Translations under genes and position numbers: made by a program
The notes under the pieces: generated by a model
The model's database searches: none
What the model saw: the letters and a program-made list of their open reading frames with translations, nothing else
What the model was told of the DNA's origin: nothing
Shown: piece by piece, positions 9,823-17,535 of the stretch
Layout: each line of letters begins with the position of its first letter
Position numbering within the stretch: the first letter of the stretch is position 1
Assembly (NCBI GenBank): GCA_018058425.1
Contig: JAGOZX010000007.1
Coordinates: 1-62,849 of the forward strand
Source: Sebaldella sp.
GTDB lineage: Bacteria > Fusobacteriota > Fusobacteriia > Fusobacteriales > Leptotrichiaceae
Length of the DNA stretch: 62,849 nt
Direction: 5' to 3'

Positions 9823-10800
9823 ATGAAGTATCATTTTAAAGATTTAGGATTAAGCAACACAAAAGAAATGTTTGAAAAAGCCAATAAAGAGGGTTATTCA
9901 GTACCAGCATTTAACTTTAACAACCTAGAGCAAGTTCAAGGAATTGTTGAAGCATGTGTAGAAATGGGTTCACCAGTTATTCTACAGGTATCAAAAGGTG
10001 CTAGAAACTACATTGGTAAAGAAATGGTTCCTTTCTTAGCACAAGCTGCAGTAGCTTATGCAAGAGCAATGGGATCAGACATACCAATAGCATTACATTT
10101 GGATCATGGTCCTGATTTTGCAACATGTAAAGATTGTATTGAATACGGATTTAGTTCTGTTATGATAGATGGATCACATCATGCATATGAAGAAAACATA
10201 AAAGAATCAAAAGAAGTAGCTGAATTTGCTCATTCTCATAATGTAACTGTAGAAGCTGAATTAGGAGTTTTAGCAGGTGTAGAGGATGATGTAGTAGCAG
10301 ATGCTCATATTTATACACAACCAGATGAAGTAGAAGATTTTGTAAAAAGAACTGGAGTAGATTCTCTAGCAATTGCAATTGGAACTTCACATGGTGCTCA
10401 TAAATTCAAACCGGGAGATAACCCAAAAATAAGATTAGATATTTTAGACGAAATAGAAAAAAGAATCCCAGGATTCCCAATAGTGTTACATGGTTCTTCA
10501 TCAGTACCTAAAAAGTTTGTTGACCTAATGAAGCAATATGGTGGAGAAATAGCAGATGCTATTGGTATACCAGATGAGCAATTAAGATTAGCTTCAAAAT
10601 CAGCAGTAGCTAAAATAAACGTAGATACTGACGGAAGACTAGCTTTTACTGCTGGAATTAGAGAAGCATTAGCTAAAAATCCTAAAGAGTTCGATCCTAG
10701 AAAATATTTAGAGCCTGGAAAAAATTACATGAAAGAATTTTATACAGAAAAAATAAAAACTGTATTTGGTTCTGAAGGTGCTTATAAAAAAGGAAAATAA
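9823..10800 (+). CDS. fba: Class II fructose-1,6-bisphosphate aldolase
   Basis: This zinc-dependent glycolytic and gluconeogenic aldolase interconverts fructose-1,6-bisphosphate with dihydroxyacetone phosphate and glyceraldehyde-3-phosphate. The 325-residue product shows the class II motif HLDHG (catalytic Asp94, metal His95), VEAELG with Glu145, GTSHGAH and the late metal-ligand motif LHGSSSVP. The ATG at 9823 follows a strong AGGAGG (9810-9814 region); an upstream in-frame GTG at 9796 would lie before that site. The gene is monocistronic, with its own promoter and a terminator. Its product DHAP links it to the glycerol operon and mgsA in the same window. Confidence 0.95.
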   Translation: MKYHFKDLGLSNTKEMFEKANKEGYSVPAFNFNNLEQVQGIVEACVEMGSPVILQVSKGARNYIGKEMVPFLAQAAVAYARAMGSDIPIALHLDHGPDFATCKDCIEYGFSSVMIDGSHHAYEENIKESKEVAEFAHSHNVTVEAELGVLAGVEDDVVADAHIYTQPDEVEDFVKRTGVDSLAIAIGTSHGAHKFKPGDNPKIRLDILDEIEKRIPGFPIVLHGSSSVPKKFVDLMKQYGGEIADAIGIPDEQLRLASKSAVAKINVDTDGRLAFTAGIREALAKNPKEFDPRKYLEPGKNYMKEFYTEKIKTVFGSEGAYKKGK

Positions 10801-10812
10801 TTAATATAAAAT

Positions 10813-10846
10813 ATAAACCATGGCATTGCTGTGGTTTATTTTTTTA
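10813..10846 (+). terminator. Rho-independent terminator of fba
   Basis: ATAAACCA (10813-10820) pairs with TGGTTTAT (10832-10839), and a T-run follows. Confidence 0.75.
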
Positions 10847-11022
10847 TTAAAAATAAAATAATTGCAAAAAACTGAATTTTTTTTAGGAAGAGACTTGAAA
10901 AACTATATATCTATAATAAAGTCAAAATTATTAGTTTAAATACAACATACCAAAAGTATTTTATTTATGATATAATAAATAAAATAATAATTGAAAGAAT
11001 AGTTTTTTAGGTAGGTGTAGAT

Positions 11023-11571
11023 ATGGAAAATCATATGAAAATAATTATGTTTTTTTTCTTTTTGATACAAAGCATAAGTTTCACAAATTTATCAAAATTA
11101 GATGAAGAAATATTATCTGATAACGTAAAGAACTTTTATAAAGTTAGTGATGGTATTTATAGATCATCACAGCCAAATAGAAAGAATATGGAGCTGTTAG
11201 ACATAATTGGAGTAAAAACTGTTTTAAACTTGAGGAAACATCATTCCGATGATTATGAGGCCAAATTTACAGATATAAATTTGGAAAGAATAAAAATGAG
11301 TGCTGGTAAAATAAATGATGAGAATATAATACAAGCATTAAAAATAATAAAAAATGCTGAAAAACCTATTTTAATTCATTGTTGGCATGGAAGTGATAGA
11401 ACAGGAGTAGTAGTAGCAATGTATAGAATTCTTTTCGAAAATTATACTAAAGAAGAGGCTATTAGTGAATTACGAGAAAAAAAATATGGTTATCATGAAG
11501 CAGTTTATGGAAATATAATTAAATATATAGAAAATTCAGATATTGAAAAAATGAGAGAGAAAATTTTATAA
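11023..11571 (+). CDS. Exported dual-specificity/tyrosine phosphatase-like protein
   Basis: This 182-residue protein has an N-terminal hydrophobic signal (about residues 5-20) and the Cys-based phosphatase P-loop HCWHGSDRTG, with nucleophile Cys120 and Arg126. An upstream GIYRSSQPN segment and a VLNLR strand are typical of bacterial DSP/tyrosine phosphatases of the Siw14-like type. It would therefore remove phosphate from proteins or small phosphoesters outside the cytoplasm. The start at 11023 follows GTAGGTG; ATG 11035, nearer the hydrophobic segment, is an alternative. It lies alone between fba and pyrG. The substrate cannot be told from sequence. Confidence 0.75.
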   Translation: MENHMKIIMFFFFLIQSISFTNLSKLDEEILSDNVKNFYKVSDGIYRSSQPNRKNMELLDIIGVKTVLNLRKHHSDDYEAKFTDINLERIKMSAGKINDENIIQALKIIKNAEKPILIHCWHGSDRTGVVVAMYRILFENYTKEEAISELREKKYGYHEAVYGNIIKYIENSDIEKMREKIL

Positions 11572-11576
11572 AATTA

Positions 11577-11605
11577 TTGACAAAATTCTGTTTTTTTATT
11601 ATACT
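11577..11605 (+). promoter_or_regulatory. Promoter of pyrG
   Basis: A near-consensus promoter: TTGACA at 11577-11582, 17 bp, TATACT at 11600-11605. Transcription would begin near 11612, giving a leader of about 130 nt. The expected initial transcript lacks the GGG run used by the reiterative mechanism of Bacillus pyrG. Confidence 0.75.
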
Positions 11606-11654
11606 TATTACATAACAAGTAAAAAAACTTTTTAATATATAGAAAGTTAAAAAT

Positions 11655-11692
11655 GACGAAATTAAAAGTAATTTTTTTTTTTCGTCTTTTTA
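11655..11692 (+). terminator. Terminator-like hairpin in the pyrG leader (possible attenuator)
   Basis: GACGAAA (11655-11661) can pair with TTTCGTC (11680-11686), followed by TTTTTATTT. It lies between the strong promoter and the pyrG start, so it may attenuate pyrG rather than end the previous gene. Confidence 0.5.
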
Positions 11693-11743
11693 TTTATGTA
11701 AAATAAAAAAATTATACTAATAATAAATTTAGAAAGGAATGGT

Positions 11744-13348
11744 TTGCAAGTGGAAAAAAAGTACATTTTTGTTACTGGAGGAGTAGTTTCATCACTAGGA
11801 AAAGGAATTACAGCATCATCATTAGGAAGACTATTAAAAGAAAGAGGATACAGAGTTACTATACAGAAATTTGATCCATACATAAATGTAGATCCTGGAA
11901 CAATGAGTCCATATCAACATGGTGAAGTATTTGTAACAGAAGATGGTGCAGAAACAGATCTAGACTTAGGGCATTATGAAAGGTTTATAAACGAAGAGCT
12001 TACAAAATATAATAGTTTAACAACAGGAAGATTAATGTCTACGATTATTCAAAAAGAAAGAAGAGGAGACTATTTAGGAGCAACAGTACAGTTTGTACCA
12101 CATGTAACTGATGAAATAAAAGATTATATGAGAAAAGTAGCTGATGCAAGTGGTTCTGATATAGTTATTACAGAAATTGGTGGAACAATAGGAGATATAG
12201 AAGGAGATACTTTTATAGAAGCTATAAGACAGTTTAAAAAAGATGCAGGAAGAGATAATGTAATTTATATACATGTAGCTCTGCTTCCATATATAAAAGC
12301 TGCTGGAGAGCTAAAAACAAAGCCCACACAGCATAGTGTTAAGGTGTTAAGAAGCTTAGGTATTTCTCCAGATATTATAGTGGTGAGAAGTGAGCATCCT
12401 GTGGATGAAAGTATAAAGAAAAAAGTATCATTATTCTGTGATGTAGATGAAGAAGCAGTGATAGAGGCTAATGATGCAGAAATTTTATATGAAATACCTT
12501 TAACTATGGAAAAGCTTGGTTTAGCAGATGTCGCATGTAAATATCTAAAATTAGAAAATAAAAAACCTGACTTATCTGAGTGGAAGGCCATGGTAGAGAA
12601 ATATAAAAAACCTAAAAAATTAGCTAAAGTGGCAATAGTTGGAAAATATGTAGAACTAAAAGATGCATATATTAGTATTCATGAATCAATTGAACATGCT
12701 GGATATAACCAAGATACTAAAGTAGAGATAACTTATATACAATCAGAAGATTATGATGTGAGTACTCTTAGTAAGTATGATGGTATTCTTGTTCCAGGTG
12801 GTTTTGGTGATAGAGGAATAGAAGGTAAGTTAGATGCTATTAAATTTGCCAGAGAGAATAAAATACCATTTTTAGGTATTTGTTTGGGAATGCAGACAGC
12901 CTGTATAGAATTTGCTAGAAATGTATTAAATTATAAGGATGCGACTTCAACAGAGTTTAATGAAAATACTAATTATCCTATAATAAGTTTAATGACAGAC
13001 CAAGAAGATGTAGTAGATTTAGGTGGAACAATGAGATTAGGTGCATATCCTTGTGTATTAAAAAAAGAAAGTAAGGCATATGACTTATATAAAAAGGAAC
13101 TTATAAGTGAAAGACATAGACATAGATATGAATTTAATAATAAGTTTAGAGAAGATTTTGAAAAAAATGGTATGAAAATAGTAGGAACTTCGCCTGATAA
13201 TAAATATGTAGAAGTAGTAGAATTAGAAAATCACCCATTTTTTGTGGCTTCACAGTATCATCCAGAATTTAAAAGTAGACCAGATAAACCACATCCATTA
13301 TTTTTTGGTTGGGTAGGAGCTATTTTAGAATTAAAAGAGAAGAATTAG
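11744..13348 (+). CDS. pyrG: CTP synthase
   Basis: This enzyme makes CTP from UTP, ATP and glutamine, the last step of pyrimidine nucleotide synthesis. The 534-residue length is normal. The N-terminal synthetase domain opens with [20 protein letters not shown], holding the P-loop. The C-terminal class I glutamine amidotransferase domain has the nucleophile motif GICLGMQ near residue 380 and the catalytic HPE late in the protein. There is no ATG. TTG at 11744 has AAGGA 5 nt upstream and is used here; GTG at 11750 (spacing 11) would give [11 protein letters not shown] and is the alternative. The promoter and leader hairpin suggest attenuation control. Confidence 0.95.
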   Translation: MQVEKKYIFVTGGVVSSLGKGITASSLGRLLKERGYRVTIQKFDPYINVDPGTMSPYQHGEVFVTEDGAETDLDLGHYERFINEELTKYNSLTTGRLMSTIIQKERRGDYLGATVQFVPHVTDEIKDYMRKVADASGSDIVITEIGGTIGDIEGDTFIEAIRQFKKDAGRDNVIYIHVALLPYIKAAGELKTKPTQHSVKVLRSLGISPDIIVVRSEHPVDESIKKKVSLFCDVDEEAVIEANDAEILYEIPLTMEKLGLADVACKYLKLENKKPDLSEWKAMVEKYKKPKKLAKVAIVGKYVELKDAYISIHESIEHAGYNQDTKVEITYIQSEDYDVSTLSKYDGILVPGGFGDRGIEGKLDAIKFARENKIPFLGICLGMQTACIEFARNVLNYKDATSTEFNENTNYPIISLMTDQEDVVDLGGTMRLGAYPCVLKKESKAYDLYKKELISERHRHRYEFNNKFREDFEKNGMKIVGTSPDNKYVEVVELENHPFFVASQYHPEFKSRPDKPHPLFFGWVGAILELKEKN

Positions 13349-13370
13349 GCATTTTGCCTAATTTTTTATC
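13343..13370 (+). terminator. Terminator of pyrG
   Basis: AATTAGGC (13343-13350) pairs with GCCTAATT (13356-13363) and is followed by T6. The pyrG stop codon lies inside the stem. Confidence 0.8.
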
Positions 13371-13388
13371 TAATGATAAGAAAAAATA

Positions 13389-13417
13389 TTGACAATATTC
13401 AAAAGTTCGAATATACT
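13389..13417 (+). promoter_or_regulatory. Promoter of the MarR gene
   Basis: TTGACA at 13389-13394, 17 bp, TATACT at 13412-13417. The spacer contains ATTC-N8-GAAT around TTCGAA, a dyad well placed for autoregulation. The operator role is inferred. Confidence 0.7.
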
Positions 13418-13444
13418 TAGTATTATTGATAAAAAGGAGAAAAT

Positions 13445-13951
13445 ATGATAGACGACGAAGACGAAGAATTTCCAAGTGAAAAACTTATGCATAAGTATAC
13501 TGATAAGTTTAATTTAGAAAATTATAAGATTGGTTTTACACATTTATATTTATTGTTAGCCAATCAAAAAATGAGTTCTAAATTAGAAAATTATTTTTAT
13601 AATTTTAATATAACTATGAGTCAGTTTACTCTAATACTAATTTTGTATTCAGATAGAAAACCCCAAGAAACACCTACAAGTTTGGCTAAGAAAATGCAAG
13701 TTACAAAGTCAAATATTATTGGGATATTAAAGTCTTTAAAGAAAAAAGAATTTATATATACTGAAGTAAATGAAGAGGATAGAAGAAGTTACGGAGTTTT
13801 TTTGACTAAGGCTGGAAGAGAGTTCTTTGAAGAAATGATTCCAAAGCATTATAAAGAAATAACAAAAATATTTGGTTCATTTAAAGAAGATGAATTAGAT
13901 GAAATAATGAGGTTAATGAAAAAGATTATATTAATCCTAGATTTAATGTAA
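13445..13951 (+). CDS. MarR-family transcriptional regulator
   Basis: This 168-residue protein has a MarR-type winged helix. The helix-turn-helix covers about residues 70-100 (TPTSLAKKMQVTKSNIIGIL), followed by a wing with the signature EDRRSYGVFLTKAGREF. It starts at ATG 13445 behind AAAAGGAG. The N-terminus is acidic (IDDEDEEFPSE), which is slightly unusual. It has its own promoter, with a dyad over the spacer, and no co-transcribed partner. Such proteins usually repress efflux or stress genes and respond to phenolic or oxidative ligands. The target here is unknown. Confidence 0.85.
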   Translation: MIDDEDEEFPSEKLMHKYTDKFNLENYKIGFTHLYLLLANQKMSSKLENYFYNFNITMSQFTLILILYSDRKPQETPTSLAKKMQVTKSNIIGILKSLKKKEFIYTEVNEEDRRSYGVFLTKAGREFFEEMIPKHYKEITKIFGSFKEDELDEIMRLMKKIILILDLM

Positions 13952-13982
13952 GATAAATTTTAAAAATAAATGAAATTATTTT

Positions 13983-14035
13983 TTATGTTTATTTTGATCG
14001 AACGTTCGTTCTGATGTGCAGAAAAGAAAACATAA
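13983..14035. promoter_or_regulatory. GC-rich CGAACGTTCG palindrome nested in a larger dyad
   Basis: CGAACGTTCG (13999-14008) is a perfect palindrome inside the run GATCGAACGTTCGTTC, in otherwise very AT-rich DNA. It resembles TetR-family operators. It is framed by TTATGTTT (13983-13990) and AAACATAA (14028-14035). No gene starts immediately beside it. Confidence 0.4.
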
Positions 14036-14058
14036 TATAAAATTATTTTTATAATAAT

Positions 14059-14092
14059 AAAAAGAGTATAATTAAATTTGTGCTCTTTTTTT
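14059..14092 (+). terminator. Terminator downstream of the MarR gene
   Basis: AAAAAGAG (14059-14066) pairs with CTCTTTTT (14083-14090), within a T7 tail. Confidence 0.6.
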
Positions 14093-14198
14093 ATTGTAAT
14101 GCTATAATCTAAAATTTAATAAAATATATGAAGGATAAATAAGAAAGAGAGAAGTTATCTAATTTGTGAAGATATTAATAATACAGTGATAAAATATG

Positions 14199-14228
14199 TA
14201 AAAACACCCAAACAAAAAGAATGGGTGT
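14199..14228 (-). terminator. Terminator of ptsH
   Basis: Read on the minus strand, ACACCCA (14228-14222) pairs with TGGGTGT (14210-14204) and is followed by T-rich sequence. Confidence 0.75.
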
Positions 14229-14236
14229 AAAATAAA

Positions 14237-14497
14237 CTAATCTTTAATAGTAGCTAATAATTCTCCTAAAACTTCAGCAGCTTGATCAGCATCTGGACCT
14301 TCTGCTGTTACAGTAACTTCAGAACCATTTTTGATTCCAACAGATAATAATTTTAATAAAGATTTTCCATTAACTTTTTTTCCGTCATGCTCTACAAACA
14401 CATCACTCTCAAATTCTTTTGCTTTCGATACAAAAATTCCACCTGGTCTTGTATGTAATCCAGTTGGATTAGTGATAGTTACAGTTTTACTTGCCAT
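14237..14497 (-). CDS. ptsH: HPr phosphocarrier protein of the PTS
   Basis: HPr carries phosphate from enzyme I to sugar-specific EIIA proteins and, here, probably to DhaM of the dihydroxyacetone kinase. The 86-residue length is standard. The active-site motif TGLHTRPGG contains His15. A second motif, KVNGKSLLKLLS, places Ser46 where HPr kinase acts in low-GC Gram-positives and some Gram-negatives, so regulation by HPrK is possible if that kinase exists elsewhere. The gene stands alone, has its own promoter (14529-14557) and a terminator, and starts behind AAGGAGG. Enzyme I is not in this window. Confidence 0.95.
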   Translation of the reverse strand: MASKTVTITNPTGLHTRPGGIFVSKAKEFESDVFVEHDGKKVNGKSLLKLLSVGIKNGSEVTVTAEGPDADQAAEVLGELLATIKD

Positions 14498-14816
14498 ATT
14501 ATCCTCCTTGAGCTAATTTATATCTAAGATTTTACAATATAAATCATACTTTGTCAATATTTATGTAATTTGCAGTGTTATTATTTAGGATTTCAATGAA
14601 GTGAAAGTTTTAAATTATCAGCTTTTTAGAAGTAATACAGAAGGGTATTCTATTTAAGTGAAAATGATGAATAATTAAGAATTAATAGGGATTTTAGTAG
14701 AGAAAGTAAAAGTTGAAAAATAAAAGTCAAAATAGTTGGATAAATAATATATATAGATAAGGGGTATTATTTTCAAAAAAATTTATGTATAATAAATATA
14801 GGTTATTAATAAAGGA
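14498..14816. other. Intergenic region between ptsH and the M20 gene
   Basis: Beyond the ptsH promoter and a TATAAT at 14788-14793 that could serve the M20 gene, I see no ORF with a ribosome binding site, no RNA gene and no notable repeat. Confidence 0.5.
14529..14557 (-). promoter_or_regulatory. Promoter of ptsH
   Basis: On the minus strand, TTGACA (14557-14552), 17 bp, TAAAAT (14534-14529). It lies about 30 bp upstream of the ptsH start. Confidence 0.7.
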
Positions 14817-16088
14817 GTGATTATTATTTTTTTTAAAGAACAATTTCAAGAAATTCATAATATTGCTAAGCATATATTTGAAAATCCTGAGTTAGGCTAT
14901 AAAGAATTTCAAACCAAAGAAACTATACTGAAGTACCTAAAAACAGTAAATCCATCAATAGAAACAGAATTTTTTAGTACCACAGGAATGAAAACTACAT
15001 TAGGAAGTGGGAAAAACCTCAATATTGCATTTATAGGAGAGATGGATGCAGTCTATGCACCTTCACATTGGTGTGCTAACAAAGAAACCGGTGCAGCGCA
15101 TAATTGTGGACATTATACCCAAGTGGCAATCACTTTAGCACTGTATAATTATTTTTATAAAACAAAAGCTTATGAAAAACTAGATTATTCTCTAACATTT
15201 ATATTTATACCAGCAGAAGAATATCTAGACTTAACATATAGAGAGCAATTACAAAAAGATGGTATTATAAAGTATTTTGGAGGTAAACCGGAGGCTATGC
15301 GGCTTGGAATCTTTGACGATATAGATGCAGGGATATGTGTACATGCCATAGGAGGAGCCTTTAAAGAGAGAACAACAGAGATTAACTGTGACTTAGCAGG
15401 TTTTCTATATAAGAAATATACTTTTAAAGGGAGTTCTTCACATGCTGGATTTGATCCATTTTCTGGTAAAAATGCTTACAGCATGTCTACTGTATTTCAG
15501 GTGGCTCTTGGATTGATGAGACAGCAATTAAAAGATGAAGAACATGTGAGATTAAATCCAATAGTAATGCAATCAGATATGTCTACAAATGTAATTCCTT
15601 ATTCTATTACAGTAGGAAGTGATCTCAGAACTAAAACTGTAGATTATATGAAAATAGTTTCAGGAAAATTAGATAAGGCAGCCTTAGGAAGTGCTATGAC
15701 ATTAGATGGAGAAGTAGATATAGAAACACAAATGGGTTATTTACCTTTTGTGCAAGATAGATACTTAGGTGAATATGTAGTGGAGTCTTTTAATAATCAA
15801 GATGAAATAAAAACATTATGGAATAATAAGTTTATCAGTGCAGCAGGAGACATAGGAGACTTATCATTTATGCTTCCATGTATTCAAATAGGACATAGTG
15901 GATTCAGTGGAACAATTCATGGAGATGATTTTAAAGATGACGATCCTGAGATGATATATGAGATATTCCCAAGATTTGTTGCTCAAGTTTTAGAATATAT
16001 GAGTGGTAAAATTGATAAATCAAAGTTATATAAAAGAAGTTTTAGTGAATATGAAGAGTGTTTAAACTTAATTGTAAATACTAAATAA
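14817..16088 (+). CDS. M20-family amidohydrolase (aminobenzoyl-glutamate hydrolase-like)
   Basis: A 423-residue metal-dependent amidohydrolase of the M20 peptidase family, closest in style to aminobenzoyl-glutamate hydrolases. The N-terminus has the usual IFENPELGYKE. GEMDAV and AAHNCGHYTQVA supply metal ligands, FIFIPAEE holds the catalytic Glu region, and a dimerisation insert begins near GSSSHAGFDPF. It precedes two membrane proteins by a short gap, suggesting import or export of its substrate or product. The start is uncertain: GTG 14817 overlaps the AAAGGAG itself, whereas in-frame ATT codons at 14823 and 14826 have normal spacing. The substrate is unproven. Confidence 0.8.
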   Translation: MIIIFFKEQFQEIHNIAKHIFENPELGYKEFQTKETILKYLKTVNPSIETEFFSTTGMKTTLGSGKNLNIAFIGEMDAVYAPSHWCANKETGAAHNCGHYTQVAITLALYNYFYKTKAYEKLDYSLTFIFIPAEEYLDLTYREQLQKDGIIKYFGGKPEAMRLGIFDDIDAGICVHAIGGAFKERTTEINCDLAGFLYKKYTFKGSSSHAGFDPFSGKNAYSMSTVFQVALGLMRQQLKDEEHVRLNPIVMQSDMSTNVIPYSITVGSDLRTKTVDYMKIVSGKLDKAALGSAMTLDGEVDIETQMGYLPFVQDRYLGEYVVESFNNQDEIKTLWNNKFISAAGDIGDLSFMLPCIQIGHSGFSGTIHGDDFKDDDPEMIYEIFPRFVAQVLEYMSGKIDKSKLYKRSFSEYEECLNLIVNTK

Positions 16089-16135
16089 CTAATTAAAAAA
16101 ATAAATATTTAAATAAAATGGAGGGAAATAAAGTT

Positions 16136-16933
16136 ATGAAGAAATCGTATATTTATATGATTGTATTTGCTCTTTTTATAATTGCAATATGTGAAATAAT
16201 AGGTAAACAAGAAATAAAAATAGGAGTTGTGGGATTAACAATACTTCCACTAGCATTTGCAATTTTATTGACAATGTTATTAGGAATCAGAAGATTTCGA
16301 AAAGGAATAATGACAAAAATTTATTCTAAAGAAAACGTTAACTTTGCTGGTAAATATTTGATAATTATCATGCTGCCTTTAATGGCAAGGTATGGAGCTA
16401 CAATTGCACCTCAATTAGGACAGATTATACATAAGGGTCCAATATTTATTTTTCAAGAGATAGGAAATTTAGGTACAGTTCTAATTGGATTACCGATTGC
16501 ATTAATGTTGGGATTAAAGAGGGAAGCAATAGGTTGCACATTAGGTCTTGGAAGAGAAGGAGAACTGGCATATATTTCGGAAAAATATACTCTTGATTCA
16601 CCCGAGGGAAGAGGAGTATTATCATTATATATTATAGGAACTTTATTCGGAGCATTGTTTTTTAGTATGTTTGCACCTGTATTATTATTATTTGGTTATG
16701 ATGTACAAGCCTTAGCAATGGCCTGTGGAGTAGGATCTGGAAGTATGATGGCGGCATCTTCTTCAGCACTTATAGCACATTTTCCTGAGATGAGTGAAGA
16801 AATAACAGCTTTCGCAGCTACAAGTAACTTATTAACAAGTTTTTTAGGTACTTATTCTATGCTTTTTTTAGCTGCACCTTTACAGAATTTTATGTATAAG
16901 TTACTAACTAAAAGGGGGAATAAACATGCCTGA
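16136..16933 (+). CDS. DUF3100 multi-pass membrane protein
   Basis: A 265-residue inner-membrane protein with about seven hydrophobic segments. It resembles the DUF3100 family, whose function is not established. Conserved-looking loops include GLGREGELAYISEKYTLDSP and a glycine/serine-rich segment GVGSGSMMAASSSALIAHFP that could line a transport path. ATG 16136 is preferred because GGAGG at 16120-16124 lies before it; the in-frame ATG at 16118 overlaps that site. It ends overlapping the next membrane gene by 8 bp and follows the M20 hydrolase, so the three probably form one unit. A transporter for the M20 substrate or product is inferred only. Confidence 0.75.
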   Translation: MKKSYIYMIVFALFIIAICEIIGKQEIKIGVVGLTILPLAFAILLTMLLGIRRFRKGIMTKIYSKENVNFAGKYLIIIMLPLMARYGATIAPQLGQIIHKGPIFIFQEIGNLGTVLIGLPIALMLGLKREAIGCTLGLGREGELAYISEKYTLDSPEGRGVLSLYIIGTLFGALFFSMFAPVLLLFGYDVQALAMACGVGSGSMMAASSSALIAHFPEMSEEITAFAATSNLLTSFLGTYSMLFLAAPLQNFMYKLLTKRGNKHA

Positions 16934-17432
16934 GAATATAATGGGAGAAGTAAAGCAATATGGTAGATATGGAGGGATTTTACTCCTAAGTATTTTATCA
17001 ATATTATTTGGACTAACTATAAAGACGATATTTCATCCAAATCCAAAACTTGTACTTGATAAATACACTGTGTATGGCTTAGTTGCATTATGGGCTATAT
17101 CAATGGTAGGCTTATTTATAGCAATGATTTTTAAAAAGATTCCAGTTTTAAATAAGTTTCCAATACTAGGATGGGTCTCAATATTTTCTATAATTTTTTG
17201 TCTTCCTGGGATGCCTTTTTCAGATTTAATAATTAAGTCAATTAATTCTGTTGATTTATTAGCAATAACTACACCAATATTAACTTATGCAGGAATATCT
17301 GTAGTAAATAGAATGTCAGAGTTAAAACAGACTTCATGGAAAATTGTAATTGTGGCTATATTTGTTTTTATGGGAACTTACATAGGAAGTGCTACTATTG
17401 CTCAAATTGGACTTATGATATTAGGCAAATAA
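16926..17432 (+). CDS. Small membrane protein, partner of the DUF3100 protein
   Basis: This 168-residue hydrophobic protein has about four or five membrane segments and no motif that I recognise. It overlaps the DUF3100 gene by 8 bp, which implies translational coupling and a joint complex. A terminator follows directly, closing the M20/DUF3100 unit. The size and pairing resemble two-component membrane systems in which a larger and a smaller subunit act together, but no family assignment is claimed. Confidence 0.7.
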   Translation: MPENIMGEVKQYGRYGGILLLSILSILFGLTIKTIFHPNPKLVLDKYTVYGLVALWAISMVGLFIAMIFKKIPVLNKFPILGWVSIFSIIFCLPGMPFSDLIIKSINSVDLLAITTPILTYAGISVVNRMSELKQTSWKIVIVAIFVFMGTYIGSATIAQIGLMILGK

Positions 17433-17443
17433 ATAATATAAAG

Positions 17444-17477
17444 AGCTGTCAATATAATAATTGGCAGCTTATTTTTT
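17444..17477 (+). terminator. Terminator of the M20/DUF3100 unit
   Basis: AGCTGTCAAT (17444-17453) pairs, with one wobble, with ATTGGCAGCT (17460-17469), followed by a T-rich tail. Confidence 0.75.
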
Positions 17478-17493
17478 GTCTTTAAAGGCAATA

Positions 17494-17523
17494 AAAAAGA
17501 ACCATTTATTAAAATGATTCTTT
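17494..17523 (-). terminator. Terminator of the rqcH operon
   Basis: Between the convergent genes, AAGAACCATTT and AAATGATTCTT form a stem. Read on the minus strand it ends in T6. Confidence 0.65.
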
Positions 17524-17535
17524 AAATAATATAAA

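Noticed and set aside
12265..12591. Minus-strand ORF of 108 codons inside pyrG
   Set aside because: Antisense to a highly conserved enzyme, with no supporting signals.
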